A stretch of 64,000 nucleotides of DNA from NCBI RefSeq assembly GCF_042466415.1, contig NZ_JAXHCH010000002.1, positions 372,001-436,000 on the forward strand, in the 5' to 3' direction. The DNA is from Albirhodobacter sp042466415 (GTDB taxonomy: Bacteria > Pseudomonadota > Alphaproteobacteria > Rhodobacterales > Rhodobacteraceae). Positions 16,029 to 25,497 of this stretch are shown here, one piece after another. Position 1 is the stretch's first letter. Each line of letters begins with the position of its first letter. Under the pieces are notes generated by a model. It was given only the letters and a program-made list of their open reading frames with translations. It had not been told where the DNA came from and did not search any database. Both the position numbers and the translations under genes were made by a program.

Positions 16029-16340
16029 TCAGTGCGTCCAGACGCCGCGGCGGTCTGTTGCGAAGTTTTCGCCGTAACCGCGCGCACGAACGTTGGGCTT
16101 GCGTTTATGAGGTTCGGTGACTGTGTAGGGGATGCCTTTTTCCTTGGCATAGGCCTCGGCTGCCTCGCGCGAGTCGAATTTCAAGCGCACTTGGCTCTGC
16201 GTGTCGCTTGATCCCGTCCACCCCATCAGCGGATCGATTTCGCGCGCTTGATCGGGGACGAAATCTAGCATCCAAACGTGGGTTTTCGCCGTGCCCGATT
16301 GCATTGCGTTGCGGGCGGGTTGGTAGATGCGTGCGCGCAT
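16029..16340 (-). CDS. NDUFS4-like complex I accessory protein (ETC complex I subunit)
   Basis: Small soluble protein of about 103 residues matching the ETC complex I subunit region (NDUFS4) family: RARIYQPARNAMQSG, WMLDF, DPLMGWTGSSD, VRLKFDSREAAEAYA and ending with K-P-N-V-R-A-R-G-Y. Homologues associate with the peripheral arm of NADH dehydrogenase in alphaproteobacteria and mitochondria. Start ATG 16340 with GAGGTGA before it. First ordinary chromosomal gene right of the IS island. Confidence 0.85.
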   Translation of the reverse strand: MRARIYQPARNAMQSGTAKTHVWMLDFVPDQAREIDPLMGWTGSSDTQSQVRLKFDSREAAEAYAKEKGIPYTVTEPHKRKPNVRARGYGENFATDRRGVWTH

Positions 16341-16813
16341 TAAATCACCTCGGGCAGAATGGGTCGGCATTTCCTGCCGAAATCATGTTTTACGCGTCTT
16401 CGCGCTCGCACTCTTATCCTCACATACGGCAAAAAGTGCAAGGGTTCTCGCGTGGTTGAAGGCGCGATGTTTAGTCCCAGATCCCGAAAAAACGGAGGCT
16501 TCCTCCTCAAACGGATCAGGCTATCGCCGAGCGCCACGGCTGATTTGGAGATATTTACGGACAGGAGGGTGATTGCCGACCGATGCTGGGGAGCGAGGGG
16601 GTGGGGGTGGTGCTTCGGTCGGCAATCTATTTGCTACTTGCATGAACTTTATAGGAACATTTGAAAATATTAGCAATAGAAAATATTCAGCAACTCACTG
16701 AATATAAATATAAAATTGGAATATTGTTTTAAGTTTCTGTTAACAATCTCGCTAACCCCTTGCATGCGAACAAAAACAGATCATCTTAGGGGTGGTCAAA
16801 TGATGCGGAACCC
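16341..16813. other. AT-rich intergenic region before uvrB
   Basis: About 470 bases with no convincing gene. The right half is clearly AT-rich and probably carries the promoters of uvrB and the divergent NDUFS4-like gene, plus a LexA-like site. Confidence 0.5.
16768..16782 (+). promoter_or_regulatory. Possible LexA (SOS) box before uvrB
   Basis: GAAC-N7-GATC, one base away from the alphaproteobacterial LexA consensus GAAC-N7-GAAC, 32 bases before the uvrB start. Confidence 0.4.
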
Positions 16814-19000
16814 ATGCCCCATAACAATACCAATGCCCCGTCCGAGCGCCCCGATGTGCTGACCCGCCCCAAGCTTGAGGGGGGCAAGCGCTTCGTTCTG
16901 GCGACTGAATTCGAGCCCGCTGGCGACCAACCGACCGCGATTCGTGAATTGTCGGCGGGTGTTCTATCAGGCGAGCACGATCAGGTTCTTTTGGGCGCGA
17001 CCGGCACCGGTAAAACCTTCACGATGGCGAAAATCATCGAGGAGACCCAGCGCCCCGCGATTATCCTTGCGCCGAATAAGACCCTCGCCGCGCAATTATA
17101 CGGAGAATTCAAAGGGTTCTTCCCCGAGAACGCGGTTGAGTATTTCGTATCCTACTACGATTATTACCAGCCCGAAGCCTATGTCGCGCGGTCTGACACC
17201 TATATCGAGAAAGAATCGCAGATCAACGAGCAGATCGACCGGATGCGCCACTCCGCCACCCGGGCGCTTTTGGAGCGTGACGACGTGATTATCGTCGCCT
17301 CGGTGTCGTGCATCTACGGGATCGGGTCGGTTGAGACCTATTCGGCGATGACGCAAGACATGCATTTGGGGATGCTGATTGATCAACGTGATTTCCTCAA
17401 AGAACTCGTCGCGCAGCAATTCAAGCGGCTCGATACCAACCTCGTGCGTGGGTCGTTCCGGGTGCGCGGCGATAGCGTCGAGGTCTGGCCCGCCCACCTT
17501 GATGATCGCGCTTGGCGCTTTTCGTTCTTCGGAGAAGAGCTTGAGGCAATCACGGAATTTGATCCGCTGACGGGGCAGAAAACCGATAGTTTCGAGAAAA
17601 TCCGGATCTATGCGAACTCGCATTACGTGACGCCGCGCCCGACGATGCAGCAGGCGATCAAAGGGATCCGCACAGAGCTGCACCACACGTTGAAGCGCTT
17701 CAACGACGAGGGGAAGCTCCTCGAGGCGCAGCGGATTGAGCAGCGCACGAATTTCGATCTCGAGATGTTGGAGGCGACCGGCGTTTGCAACGGGATCGAG
17801 AACTATTCGCGCTATCTGACGGGGCGCGCACCGGGCGAGCCGCCCCCCACCTTGTTCGAGTTCATTCCTGACAATGCCATTGTTTTTGCTGACGAATCCC
17901 ACGTTTCCGTGCCGCAAATCGGCGGCATGTACAAGGGTGACTTTAGGCGCAAATCGACGCTGGCGGAGCACGGATTCCGCCTGCCGTCCTGCATGGATAA
18001 CCGCCCCCTGAAGTTCGAGGAATGGGACGCGATGCGGCCTCAGACCGTGTTCGTCTCCGCAACCCCCGCCCCATGGGAGCTGCAGCAGACGGGGGGCGTC
18101 TTTACCGAACAGGTGATCCGTCCAACGGGCCTCCTTGATCCTGTCATCGAAATCAGGCCTGTCGAGATGCAGGTCGATGACTTGCTGGACGAGATCCGCG
18201 TTGTCACCGCCAAGGGGCTTCGGGTGCTTGTCACCACATTGACCAAGCGGATGGCCGAGGATCTGACGGAGTATTTCCACGAACAGGGCATCCGTATCCG
18301 CTATATGCATTCGGATATCGATACGATTGAACGCATTGAAATTCTGCGAGATTTGCGGCTCGGGACGTTTGATGTCCTGGTCGGGATCAACTTGCTGCGC
18401 GAAGGGTTGGATATTCCCGAATGTGGTCTCGTGGCGATTTTGGATGCCGATAAGGAAGGCTTCCTGCGGTCGGAGACGTCCTTGGTGCAAACCATCGGCC
18501 GTGCTGCGCGCAACGCGGACGGCCGCGTCATTATGTATGCCGATCGGATCACCGGATCGATGGAGCGCGCGATGGGCGAGACCAATCGTCGGCGCGCCAA
18601 GCAAGAGGCCTATAATGTGGCGCATGGCATCACGCCAATGACGGTGCGCAAGAACGTGGAGGACGTGCTCGCGGGGCTCTACAAAGGCGATGTCGATATG
18701 AACCGCGTGACGGCGAAGGTCGAGCCGATGATGGGGTCCAACCTCGCGGCGCATCTCGATGCCATGCGCCTGCAGATGCGCAAAGCGGCGGAGAATTTGG
18801 AATTCGAGGAAGCTGCCCGCCTGCGCGACGAGGTCAAGCGTTTGGAGGCGGTGGAACTCGCGGTCTCTGACGATCCGCTCGCGCGGCAATCCGCCGTTGA
18901 CGCCGCCGCCGAGGCCGCCGTCAACGCGCGGGGGCGCTCCACCGCAGGTCGCGCAGGGCAACGCGGCGGCAACAAGCGCAGCAAAAAGGGCGGGGCCTAA
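16814..19000 (+). CDS. uvrB: Excinuclease ABC subunit B
   Basis: Helicase-like damage-recognition subunit of nucleotide excision repair, 728 residues. Walker A GATGTGKT at 61-68; the beta-hairpin region FVSYYDYYQPEAYVARSDTY; helicase motifs VFADESH and VFVSATPAPWE; VLVGINLLREGLDIPE; QTIGRAARN; a C-terminal UvrB/UvrC-binding coiled coil (MRKAAENLEFEEAARLRDE) and a basic Gly/Arg/Lys-rich tail. Loads with UvrA and recruits UvrC. A possible LexA box lies just upstream. Two ATGs at 16800 and 16803 are out of frame, so the start is 16814. Confidence 0.97.
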   Translation: MPHNNTNAPSERPDVLTRPKLEGGKRFVLATEFEPAGDQPTAIRELSAGVLSGEHDQVLLGATGTGKTFTMAKIIEETQRPAIILAPNKTLAAQLYGEFKGFFPENAVEYFVSYYDYYQPEAYVARSDTYIEKESQINEQIDRMRHSATRALLERDDVIIVASVSCIYGIGSVETYSAMTQDMHLGMLIDQRDFLKELVAQQFKRLDTNLVRGSFRVRGDSVEVWPAHLDDRAWRFSFFGEELEAITEFDPLTGQKTDSFEKIRIYANSHYVTPRPTMQQAIKGIRTELHHTLKRFNDEGKLLEAQRIEQRTNFDLEMLEATGVCNGIENYSRYLTGRAPGEPPPTLFEFIPDNAIVFADESHVSVPQIGGMYKGDFRRKSTLAEHGFRLPSCMDNRPLKFEEWDAMRPQTVFVSATPAPWELQQTGGVFTEQVIRPTGLLDPVIEIRPVEMQVDDLLDEIRVVTAKGLRVLVTTLTKRMAEDLTEYFHEQGIRIRYMHSDIDTIERIEILRDLRLGTFDVLVGINLLREGLDIPECGLVAILDADKEGFLRSETSLVQTIGRAARNADGRVIMYADRITGSMERAMGETNRRRAKQEAYNVAHGITPMTVRKNVEDVLAGLYKGDVDMNRVTAKVEPMMGSNLAAHLDAMRLQMRKAAENLEFEEAARLRDEVKRLEAVELAVSDDPLARQSAVDAAAEAAVNARGRSTAGRAGQRGGNKRSKKGGA

Positions 19001-19027
19001 CCGCCGGATTAGGGGTGGTGCGGGGGG

Positions 19028-19345
19028 TCAGTAAACCCCCGCAACCTCGTACATTACCGGTTCGAACCCGCGACAAAGCGTGCCGATGTGACGGTTGCGT
19101 TTGATCATTTCGGGGTTGCGCAGCATGGCTTGGTAATCCTCGCGCCGCTGCCATTTGGAATAATTCGCGATCCGTGTTTGGGCATCATTCATATGCAAGC
19201 CCGCGCCGATGAAGCCCGGTTGATGGCGAATGCAATTGGCGTAGGCGTCTTGCAGCGCGTCCATCAGGTCTTGTGCGGTGGCGGGGCTCATTTCGAAGGT
19301 GCAAATAACGGTCTGTCCGTGGAAGTCACTTGAGATATCGGTCAT
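19028..19345 (-). CDS. Antibiotic-biosynthesis-monooxygenase-fold protein
   Basis: Protein of about 105 residues with the ABM/dimeric alpha-beta barrel pattern: TVICTFEMSPATAQDLMDAL, HQPGFIGAGLHMN, ANYSKWQRREDYQAM. Such proteins act as small cofactor-free oxygenases or isomerases, or have unknown roles. Start ATG 19345 after GAGGAG. Converges with uvrB. Confidence 0.7.
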   Translation of the reverse strand: MTDISSDFHGQTVICTFEMSPATAQDLMDALQDAYANCIRHQPGFIGAGLHMNDAQTRIANYSKWQRREDYQAMLRNPEMIKRNRHIGTLCRGFEPVMYEVAGVY

Positions 19346-19461
19346 GCGTTTCTCCTCTCCCTCGGGGTAGAATGGCACAGCGGTGACAGAAAATCACCTG
19401 TTAGCTGCGGGCTCCCGCCGATCAGCTTGCGCCGCGCACAGGCGCGATTTACTGTCGTCAC

Positions 19462-19641
19462 ATGATGATTGATCCTAACCACCCGTTTTTCGCCAAACGC
19501 TGGCGCAGGCTGCTTGCGGTCGCGTTTCCTATTGTGTGGGGTTTTGTTGAACTTGCCCTTGGAAATACGGCATGGGCTGCGGGATTTGTGGCGGTCGGCG
19601 CCTATGCGGGATGGGTTTTGCTCCTCAAGCCGCGGGCGTGA
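19462..19641 (+). CDS. Small two-segment membrane protein
   Basis: 59 residues, MMIDPNHPFFAKRWRRLL followed by two hydrophobic stretches (VAFPIVWGFVELAL and WAAGFVAVGAYAGWVLLL) and a basic end KPRA. Similar short proteins are, as I recall, widespread in Rhodobacterales, function unknown. Codon use and the basic cytoplasmic loop support a real gene; no strong ribosome-binding site is seen. Confidence 0.6.
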   Translation: MMIDPNHPFFAKRWRRLLAVAFPIVWGFVELALGNTAWAAGFVAVGAYAGWVLLLKPRA

Positions 19642-19683
19642 GGGCGTGGTGCCTTACGGTGGAAAACATACCCCAGATGGCGG

Positions 19684-20763
19684 CTAACCCGCGCTAATCG
19701 CGACTGATTTGATAATGGCGAAGACATCTTCCCCCGCGCGCAGGTCGAGCAGATTGACCGAACGCTGCGTCAGGCGGGCGGTGATGATCGCCTCGCGGCA
19801 TTGCATCGTGACAAGCGCCGCGCCCTCCAACATATCAAGCGCAATGATTTTCGCGGGCAGGACGTTGAGCGCGGAAATGGCTTCGGGTTTGTGCCGCGCG
19901 ATCATGACATCTGCCGCCGGGATCCGCAAACGCACCGTCCGGCCCACCGGCTGGGTTTGCGACTGGCTTGGGACGATGATCGCTCCCGCGGGCGTTTGAA
20001 ACTCGCTGACACCGTCCGCATGATGGGTCTGCAGGCGGGCATCCAACACCGCGCCGGTGCCACGTGGGCCGAGATAGGGCGCGGCGGTGGCATCGGTCAG
20101 CACGGTGGCCAGATCGCCCTGCGCCTTCACCAACCCGCCATCGAGCACCACGATCCTGCGCGCCAGCCGCGTGACCTCCGTGAGGGCATGGCTGACGTAG
20201 ATCACGGGCAGGGCCTTTGCGATGTCCTCAATCAGCGGCAAGATCAGATCGCGGCGGGGCTGGTCCAGCGCAGCAAGGGGCTCGTCCATCAGCATCAGCT
20301 CAGGCGCTGACATCATCGCCCGAGCGAGCGACACGCGCGCGGCTTCGCCCCCCGACAACGCATGAGGGCGGCGTTTCGCGAGATGGGCGACGCCCATCAT
20401 CTCCAATGCGTCCATCGGCGCCTGTGGCAATCCGGCGGCGGGCAAACGGTTCCGGGCGTGACGCTGCGCGAAGCGCAGGTTCCCCAAAACGCTCAGATGG
20501 GCGAAAAGGCGCGGCTCTTGGAAAACATAGCCTATCCGGCGCGCTTCAGGCGGGGTGAAGCGGTTAGCATCTTGCCAGACTTGGCCGCCCCATGTCACGC
20601 GGCCAAGGGCCCCGCGTTCCAATCCTGCGATGACACGCAGCAGCGTCGATTTCCCCGCGCCCGAGGGCCCGAAGAGGGCACAGACGCCCGTGGCATCGAT
20701 TTGCGTCCGGATTTTCAAGAGGGGTGCGTTGGTCCCGTTGAGGGTGAGGTCAAGATCAAGCAT
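19684..20763 (-). CDS. modC: Molybdate ABC transporter ATPase
   Basis: 359-residue ATPase of molybdate uptake. Walker A FGPSGAGKST at 31-40, signature ALSGGEAARVSLARAM, Walker B LMLMDEPLAALD, switch YVSHALTEV, and a C-terminal molybdate-binding MOP/TOBE domain (ALNVLPAKIIALDMLEGAALV). Start ATG 20763 overlaps the end of modB by 8 bases. Last gene of the minus-strand modABC operon. Confidence 0.93.
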   Translation of the reverse strand: MLDLDLTLNGTNAPLLKIRTQIDATGVCALFGPSGAGKSTLLRVIAGLERGALGRVTWGGQVWQDANRFTPPEARRIGYVFQEPRLFAHLSVLGNLRFAQRHARNRLPAAGLPQAPMDALEMMGVAHLAKRRPHALSGGEAARVSLARAMMSAPELMLMDEPLAALDQPRRDLILPLIEDIAKALPVIYVSHALTEVTRLARRIVVLDGGLVKAQGDLATVLTDATAAPYLGPRGTGAVLDARLQTHHADGVSEFQTPAGAIIVPSQSQTQPVGRTVRLRIPAADVMIARHKPEAISALNVLPAKIIALDMLEGAALVTMQCREAIITARLTQRSVNLLDLRAGEDVFAIIKSVAISAG

Positions 20764-21517
20764 CGCGCGGACCTTCTTCCTCAAGCGCCACCGACTGCGC
20801 GGATGCCGCGCGCGACCTGCGCCCTCGGTGCGGCGGTCGTCGTAACACATAGACGGCCATCAGCGTGGCAAAAGACAGCGCAAGCATGAGGGCCGACAGC
20901 AGATGCGCGCTTGCGAGCTGGATCGTCTCAACATGCTCGTAAATTGCGATGGAAATCACCTTGGTGCGCCCCTCGATATTGCCCCCCACCATCAAAACCA
21001 CGCCAAACTCGCCCAAAGTATGCGCGAAAGTCAGGACGCCGCCCGTCAGCAAGCCACGGGCCGCGAGCGGTAAGGCGACGGTAAAGAAGCGCGCGCTAGG
21101 GCGGGCGCCGAGGCTTGCGGCGGCCTCAAACGGGGCTTGGCCGAGCGCCTCGAAGGCGGCTTGCGCGGGTTGCACGGCGAAGGGAAGCGAATAAAGGCAT
21201 GAGGCAAAGACCAGCCCCGCGAAGGAAAAGGTCAGGGTTGATCCGGTCAGCGCATTGAAAACGCCGCCCAAAGGGGCGTCAGGCGCGAAGAGGATTAACA
21301 GGTAAAACCCCAAAACGGTGGGCGGCAATACGAGCGGTAACGCCGTGAGCGTCTCGATGAACGGACGTAGCCGCGACCGCGTTTGTGATAGCCACCAAGC
21401 CAGCGGTGTCGCAAGGACAAGCAAGACCGCCGTCGTCACGAGCCCGAGTTGCACCGAGAGCGCGAGCGGACCCAAGGCATCTGCCAAGGCTTGCGAGGAG
21501 AACAACGCCGCATTCAT
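20756..21517 (-). CDS. modB: Molybdate ABC transporter permease
   Basis: Inner-membrane permease of about 253 residues. Coupling loop EALGQAPFEAAASLGARPSARFF, several membrane helices, and the typical ModB end of helix LLSALMLALSFATLMAVYVL with an Arg-rich cytoplasmic tail. Start ATG 21517 overlaps the modA stop (ATGA). Confidence 0.92.
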   Translation of the reverse strand: MNAALFSSQALADALGPLALSVQLGLVTTAVLLVLATPLAWWLSQTRSRLRPFIETLTALPLVLPPTVLGFYLLILFAPDAPLGGVFNALTGSTLTFSFAGLVFASCLYSLPFAVQPAQAAFEALGQAPFEAAASLGARPSARFFTVALPLAARGLLTGGVLTFAHTLGEFGVVLMVGGNIEGRTKVISIAIYEHVETIQLASAHLLSALMLALSFATLMAVYVLRRPPHRGRRSRAASAQSVALEEEGPRDA

Positions 21518-22335
21518 GGTGCGGATTGGTCGGCTGCCGCGTCCGGCAACGCGTAGCCGGACGCTTGAATGATCGCGCCTGCCTGCGGTGTCGCGAGCCA
21601 CGTAGCGAACGCTTTGGCGGCCTCGTTTTGTGCGCCGTGTTCAAGCAAAACGAGATCTTGCCGGATGGGCGCGTGATACGGGGCAGGCACGGGCCAGACC
21701 TCGGGCGCACCCGCATCCGGCAGGGCGGAGGCCGCGATAAAGCCGAGATCGGCGGCTTTCGTCGCCACCAAAGCGTAGGCTTGGCCAATATTCTCGCCGG
21801 TCACAATTTTCGCGTCCCAAACGGTGCCCGCCGAACTCGGGTGAAGCTTGGCGAGCGTCTCGCGCGCGGCCAAACCATAGGGCGCAAGGGCAGGGTTCGC
21901 GATGGCGATATGGCGCGCGGCTTCAAGGGATGTCACCGGATCTGTAATCGGTGCGCCGCCCGCCCACATCAAAAGTGCGCCCACAGCATAGCTCGCCTGC
22001 GATCCCGCGACGGCATCACCGGTTTCGATCAGATGTGAGGGCGTCGTCACATCGGCGGACAAAAACAGGTCGAAGGGCGCGCCCGATGAGATCTGTGCGG
22101 CGAGCTTGCCGGTGGAGCCCGCAGCGAGGGTGATGCGATGCTCCGAATGGGCCTCAAAGGCGGTTACCAATTGATCTGCGACGGGTTTGAAATTCGTCGC
22201 CACGGCAACGATCGCGGTTTGGGAAGCCGTAACCCCATCGGCGCGCGCGGCCTGTGCGTGAAGCGCGGCAGACACGACGAGGGCGGTCACAAGATGCTGC
22301 GCCCGTCTCGCGGTGCGATGTGTGAAGGCTTTCAT
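21514..22335 (-). CDS. modA: Molybdate-binding periplasmic protein
   Basis: Substrate-binding protein of the ModA family, 273 residues. Signal peptide (LVTALVVSAALHAQAARA) then VATNFKPVADQLV, AAGSTGKLAAQI, PFDLFLSADV, and IVTGENIGQAYALV, all family signatures. Start ATG 22335. First gene of modABC. A GCTATATCGC half-site upstream (near 22386-22395) is reminiscent of a Mo-box but too short to call. Confidence 0.92.
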   Translation of the reverse strand: MKAFTHRTARRAQHLVTALVVSAALHAQAARADGVTASQTAIVAVATNFKPVADQLVTAFEAHSEHRITLAAGSTGKLAAQISSGAPFDLFLSADVTTPSHLIETGDAVAGSQASYAVGALLMWAGGAPITDPVTSLEAARHIAIANPALAPYGLAARETLAKLHPSSAGTVWDAKIVTGENIGQAYALVATKAADLGFIAASALPDAGAPEVWPVPAPYHAPIRQDLVLLEHGAQNEAAKAFATWLATPQAGAIIQASGYALPDAAADQSAP

Positions 22336-22683
22336 CAGGTTTCTCCCTCTTGCGGCCGCAGGCGTGATCCCGATGCCGCCCCGCAAAGCGATATAGCGCA
22401 AGACGGCCCGAATAAACCCTGTTCGCGATCAGGAGGTGTCGATCTTGCCGCCTGAGATACGCGGAGTGAGAACAGATTTATTCCAGATTAAAAAATATGA
22501 CGATTTTGTAACAGTTTTCTTGCGAGAATCTCAAAAGGCGGCAAACCTGCGATGAGTGGGTGCGATTTGTGACACCGGCATCAGAACCGTCTTAAGACTG
22601 TCACATCCCGAGCCTAGGTCTATCGCAGCCGTTTTGAGCGGTTTGAGATAACCGAAACATCGGACTTTAACGGGGAGAGACCC
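22336..22683. other. Divergent promoter region modA / second ABC transporter
   Basis: No gene seen. Contains an AT-rich stretch at 22470-22525 and, nearer the right-hand gene, a PHO-box-like repeat. Confidence 0.5.
22587..22604 (+). promoter_or_regulatory. PHO-box-like PhoB site
   Basis: CCGTCTT-AAGA-CTGTCAC: two 7-base units at 11-base spacing, matching the PHO-box unit CTGTCAT at 5 and 6 positions. A weak TAGGTC lies 10 bases downstream where a PhoB-promoter -10 would be. Confidence 0.4.
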
Positions 22684-23787
22684 ATGACGTTTAAAGGTAA
22701 AGCGCTGTCTGGCGCGATGGTTGCTTTGATGGCATCGACCGCGATGCTTCAGGCGCAAGATATGGCGGCTCTTGAGGCCGCTGCGAAAGCCGAAGGCATG
22801 TTGACCACCATCGCTTTGCCACATTCGTGGTGTGGCTATGGCGATGTGATCGCAGGGTTTAAAGCGAAATACCCCGAGATCACCGTCAACGAACTCAACC
22901 CTGACGCAGGCTCGGCCGACGAGTTGGAAGCGATCCGCGCGAACAAAGACAACACCGGCCCGCAGGCGCCTGACGTCATCGACGTTGGCTTGTCTTTCGG
23001 CCCTGCAGCGAAAGAGGAAGGCCTCTTGCAGCCATACAAGGTTGCGGCTTGGGATGAGATTCCCGACGCAGTCAAAGACGCGGAAGGCTATTGGTACGGC
23101 GATTATTACGGCGTTCTGTCGTTCATGGTGAACAAGGATATGGTCGACAATACGCCTGCCGATTGGGCGGATTTGTTGAAGCCTGAATATAACGGCATGG
23201 TCGCGCTTGCGGGTGATCCGCGCGCCTCGAACCAAGCAATCCTGGCCGTTTTGGCGGCCGGTGTGGCAGCGGGCGGCGCGCCTGGTGCTGACTCCGGTCA
23301 AAAGGGTTTGGAATATTTCGCCGAGATGAACAAAACGGGCAATTTTGTGCCTGTCATCGGCAAGCCTGGCACTTTGGCGCAGGGCTCGACCCCGATTGTC
23401 ATCAACTGGGATTACAACGCACTTGCGGCGAAGGACAGCTTGAACGGCAATCCACCGCTTGAGGTTGTTGTGCCTGAAAACGGTGTTGTTGCGGGCGTCT
23501 ACGTTCAGGGCATCTCGGCCTATGCGCCGCATCCAAACGCGGCAAAGCTGTGGATGGAGTATATCTATTCTGACGAGGGGCAGAACCTCTGGCTGAAGGG
23601 GTATTGCCACCCTGCGCGCTTCAACGCGATGGTTAAGGCGGGCAAGGTGCCGCAAGATTTGATCGACGCGCTGCCGCCGGCCGCAGCCTATGAGAAGGCC
23701 GTGTTCCCGTCGCTCGACGAGCAAGCGGCGAATAAAGACGCGGTGACGGGCGGCTGGGATGCTGTCGTCGGCGCGAACGTGCAATAA
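22684..23787 (+). CDS. ABC substrate-binding protein, possibly for an organophosphonate
   Basis: Periplasmic binding protein of about 367 residues with a signal peptide (GAMVALMASTAMLQAQ). The mature protein (TIALPHSWCGYGDVIAGF, APDVIDVGLSFGP, VNKDMVDNTPADWADLL, VVPENGVVAGVYVQG) belongs to the iron/putrescine/phosphonate-type family. Family alone does not fix the substrate. The PHO-box-like promoter suggests a phosphorus source such as 2-aminoethylphosphonate. First gene of a four-gene operon. Confidence 0.75.
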   Translation: MTFKGKALSGAMVALMASTAMLQAQDMAALEAAAKAEGMLTTIALPHSWCGYGDVIAGFKAKYPEITVNELNPDAGSADELEAIRANKDNTGPQAPDVIDVGLSFGPAAKEEGLLQPYKVAAWDEIPDAVKDAEGYWYGDYYGVLSFMVNKDMVDNTPADWADLLKPEYNGMVALAGDPRASNQAILAVLAAGVAAGGAPGADSGQKGLEYFAEMNKTGNFVPVIGKPGTLAQGSTPIVINWDYNALAAKDSLNGNPPLEVVVPENGVVAGVYVQGISAYAPHPNAAKLWMEYIYSDEGQNLWLKGYCHPARFNAMVKAGKVPQDLIDALPPAAAYEKAVFPSLDEQAANKDAVTGGWDAVVGANVQ

Positions 23788-23796
23788 GCGATAACG

Positions 23797-23837
23797 GCCC
23801 GCCCCGATTTGCAGGGTTCATGCAGATCGGGGCGGGC
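23797..23837. terminator. Intercistronic hairpin after the SBP gene
   Basis: GCCCGCCCCGAT (23797-23808) and its exact complement (23826-23837) form a 12-bp stem between the binding-protein and permease genes. Without a T run it may stabilise the upstream mRNA rather than terminate. Confidence 0.55.
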
Positions 23838-23848
23838 TCATTCCCCAT

Positions 23849-24715
23849 ATGGCACACACCACATCCCGTCGATTTAACATGAGCGTCTGGCTCGGGGTCC
23901 TTCCTTTCCTGATCTTCACGCTGCTGTTTCTCATTCTCCCCACGATGAACATCGTGCTGGGGGCTTTTCGTACGCCTGATGGCGCGATGACACTCGCCAA
24001 TCTCAAAGGCCTGTTTACCCCGTCGATCATGGCCTCTTACTGGATCTCGATCAAAGTCTCGCTGGCTTCGGCGTTGTTTGGCTGTTTGATCGGGTTCGGG
24101 ATCGCGGCCTCCGTTACGTTGGGTGGTTTGCCTGCATGGATCCGTGGCCCGCTGATGACGTTTTCCGGCGTGGCCTCCAACTTTGCCGGGGTGCCGCTGG
24201 CGTTTGCGTTTCTCGCGACGCTGGGGCGTCTTGGCCTTGTGACGGTTTTGCTGAAATCGTGGTTCGGGATCAATATCTATGCGATGGGCTTTAACCTTCT
24301 GTCGTTCTGGGGGCTGACGCTCACCTATCTGTTTTTCCAAATTCCGCTGATGGTTCTGATTATCACGCCTGCGCTGGATGGGCTGCGGCGTGAGTGGCGC
24401 GAGGCGGCATCGGTTCTGGGCGCGACCGGCCCCCAATACTGGCGGCTGGTGGCTTTGCCGATCTTGATGCCCTCGCTGATGGGGACGTTCGCCCTGTTGT
24501 TCGCGAACGCCTTTGGCGCGGTGGCGACGGCCTACGCGCTGACGGGCTCGTCACTTTCTATCGTGCCGATTGTGTTGTTCGCGCAAATTCGCGGAGATGT
24601 CTTGGGCGATCCGCACCTCGGCTACGCGTTGGCCTTCGGGATGATTGTGATCACCGGCATCGCCAATGCGATTTATATCTGGCTGCGCATGCGGGCCGAG
24701 AGGTGGATGCAATGA
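23849..24715 (+). CDS. ABC transporter permease, first of pair
   Basis: 288-residue inner-membrane permease with an N-terminal helix (LGVLPFLIFTLLFLILP), and the coupling loop LRREWREAASVLGATGPQYWRLVALP. It follows the substrate-binding-protein gene and overlaps the next permease (ATGA). Confidence 0.87.
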   Translation: MAHTTSRRFNMSVWLGVLPFLIFTLLFLILPTMNIVLGAFRTPDGAMTLANLKGLFTPSIMASYWISIKVSLASALFGCLIGFGIAASVTLGGLPAWIRGPLMTFSGVASNFAGVPLAFAFLATLGRLGLVTVLLKSWFGINIYAMGFNLLSFWGLTLTYLFFQIPLMVLIITPALDGLRREWREAASVLGATGPQYWRLVALPILMPSLMGTFALLFANAFGAVATAYALTGSSLSIVPIVLFAQIRGDVLGDPHLGYALAFGMIVITGIANAIYIWLRMRAERWMQ

Positions 24716-25497
24716 GCCGGTTCTGGTCATGGGTCGCCTTTTCTCTGGGGGCGCTTTACTTCCTGTTGCCTTTGCTGGGGACGCTGGAATTTTCGCTCAA
24801 AATGCGACGCGGCGAGTATAGTCTCGATGCGTATCGTGCGGTTCTCAACGATCCGCAATTCCAGCAAACCTTCGGGTTCTCTGTCGTAATGGCGCTATTT
24901 ACGATCGCGTTCGGGATGCTGCTTGTGGTGCCGACGGCCTATTGGGTGCGCCTGCGGATGCCGAAGCTGCGCCCCTTCATCGAATTCGTCACGCTGATGC
25001 CCTTGGTCATTCCGCCGATCGTGATCGTGTTCGGCTATATCCGTATCTACAACACATCTTCGTTCCTTCCGATGACGGGTTCGGCGCTGGGCACAAATCT
25101 TCTGTTGATGTTCGGTTATACGACCTTGTCGTTGCCCTATATGTACCGCGCCGTTGATACCGGCTTGCGCACGATTGATGTCGCAACATTGACGGAGGCG
25201 GCGCAATCCTTGGGGGCTGGATGGGTGACCATTCTCGCGCGGGTCATCATGCCAAACGTTCTCATTGCGGTTCTTTCGGGGGCGTTTGTGACCTTCGCGA
25301 TCGTGATCGGTGAATTCGTTCTCGCGGCGCTTCTCAATCGTCCGGCCTTCGGCCCCTACCTGCAATTGATCGGGGCGAATAAAGCCTATGAGCCGGCCGC
25401 TTTGGCGGTAATTTCCTTCGCTATAACATGGGGGTGCATGGGGCTGATCCAGCTTGTCACCCGCTTCACCAAACATAACAGACCGGCGGTTAAATGA
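24712..25497 (+). CDS. ABC transporter permease, second of pair
   Basis: 261-residue permease starting MSRFWSWVAFSLGALYFLLP. Coupling loop ATLTEAAQSLGAGWVTILARVIMP. The ATG overlaps the preceding stop; its own stop overlaps the ATPase start (ATGA), so the genes are translationally coupled. Confidence 0.87.
   Translation: MSRFWSWVAFSLGALYFLLPLLGTLEFSLKMRRGEYSLDAYRAVLNDPQFQQTFGFSVVMALFTIAFGMLLVVPTAYWVRLRMPKLRPFIEFVTLMPLVIPPIVIVFGYIRIYNTSSFLPMTGSALGTNLLLMFGYTTLSLPYMYRAVDTGLRTIDVATLTEAAQSLGAGWVTILARVIMPNVLIAVLSGAFVTFAIVIGEFVLAALLNRPAFGPYLQLIGANKAYEPAALAVISFAITWGCMGLIQLVTRFTKHNRPAVK

Noticed and set aside
22386..22395. Mo-box (ModE site) before modA
   Set aside because: Only a half-site-like GCTATATCGC is visible; no second inverted half at suitable spacing.
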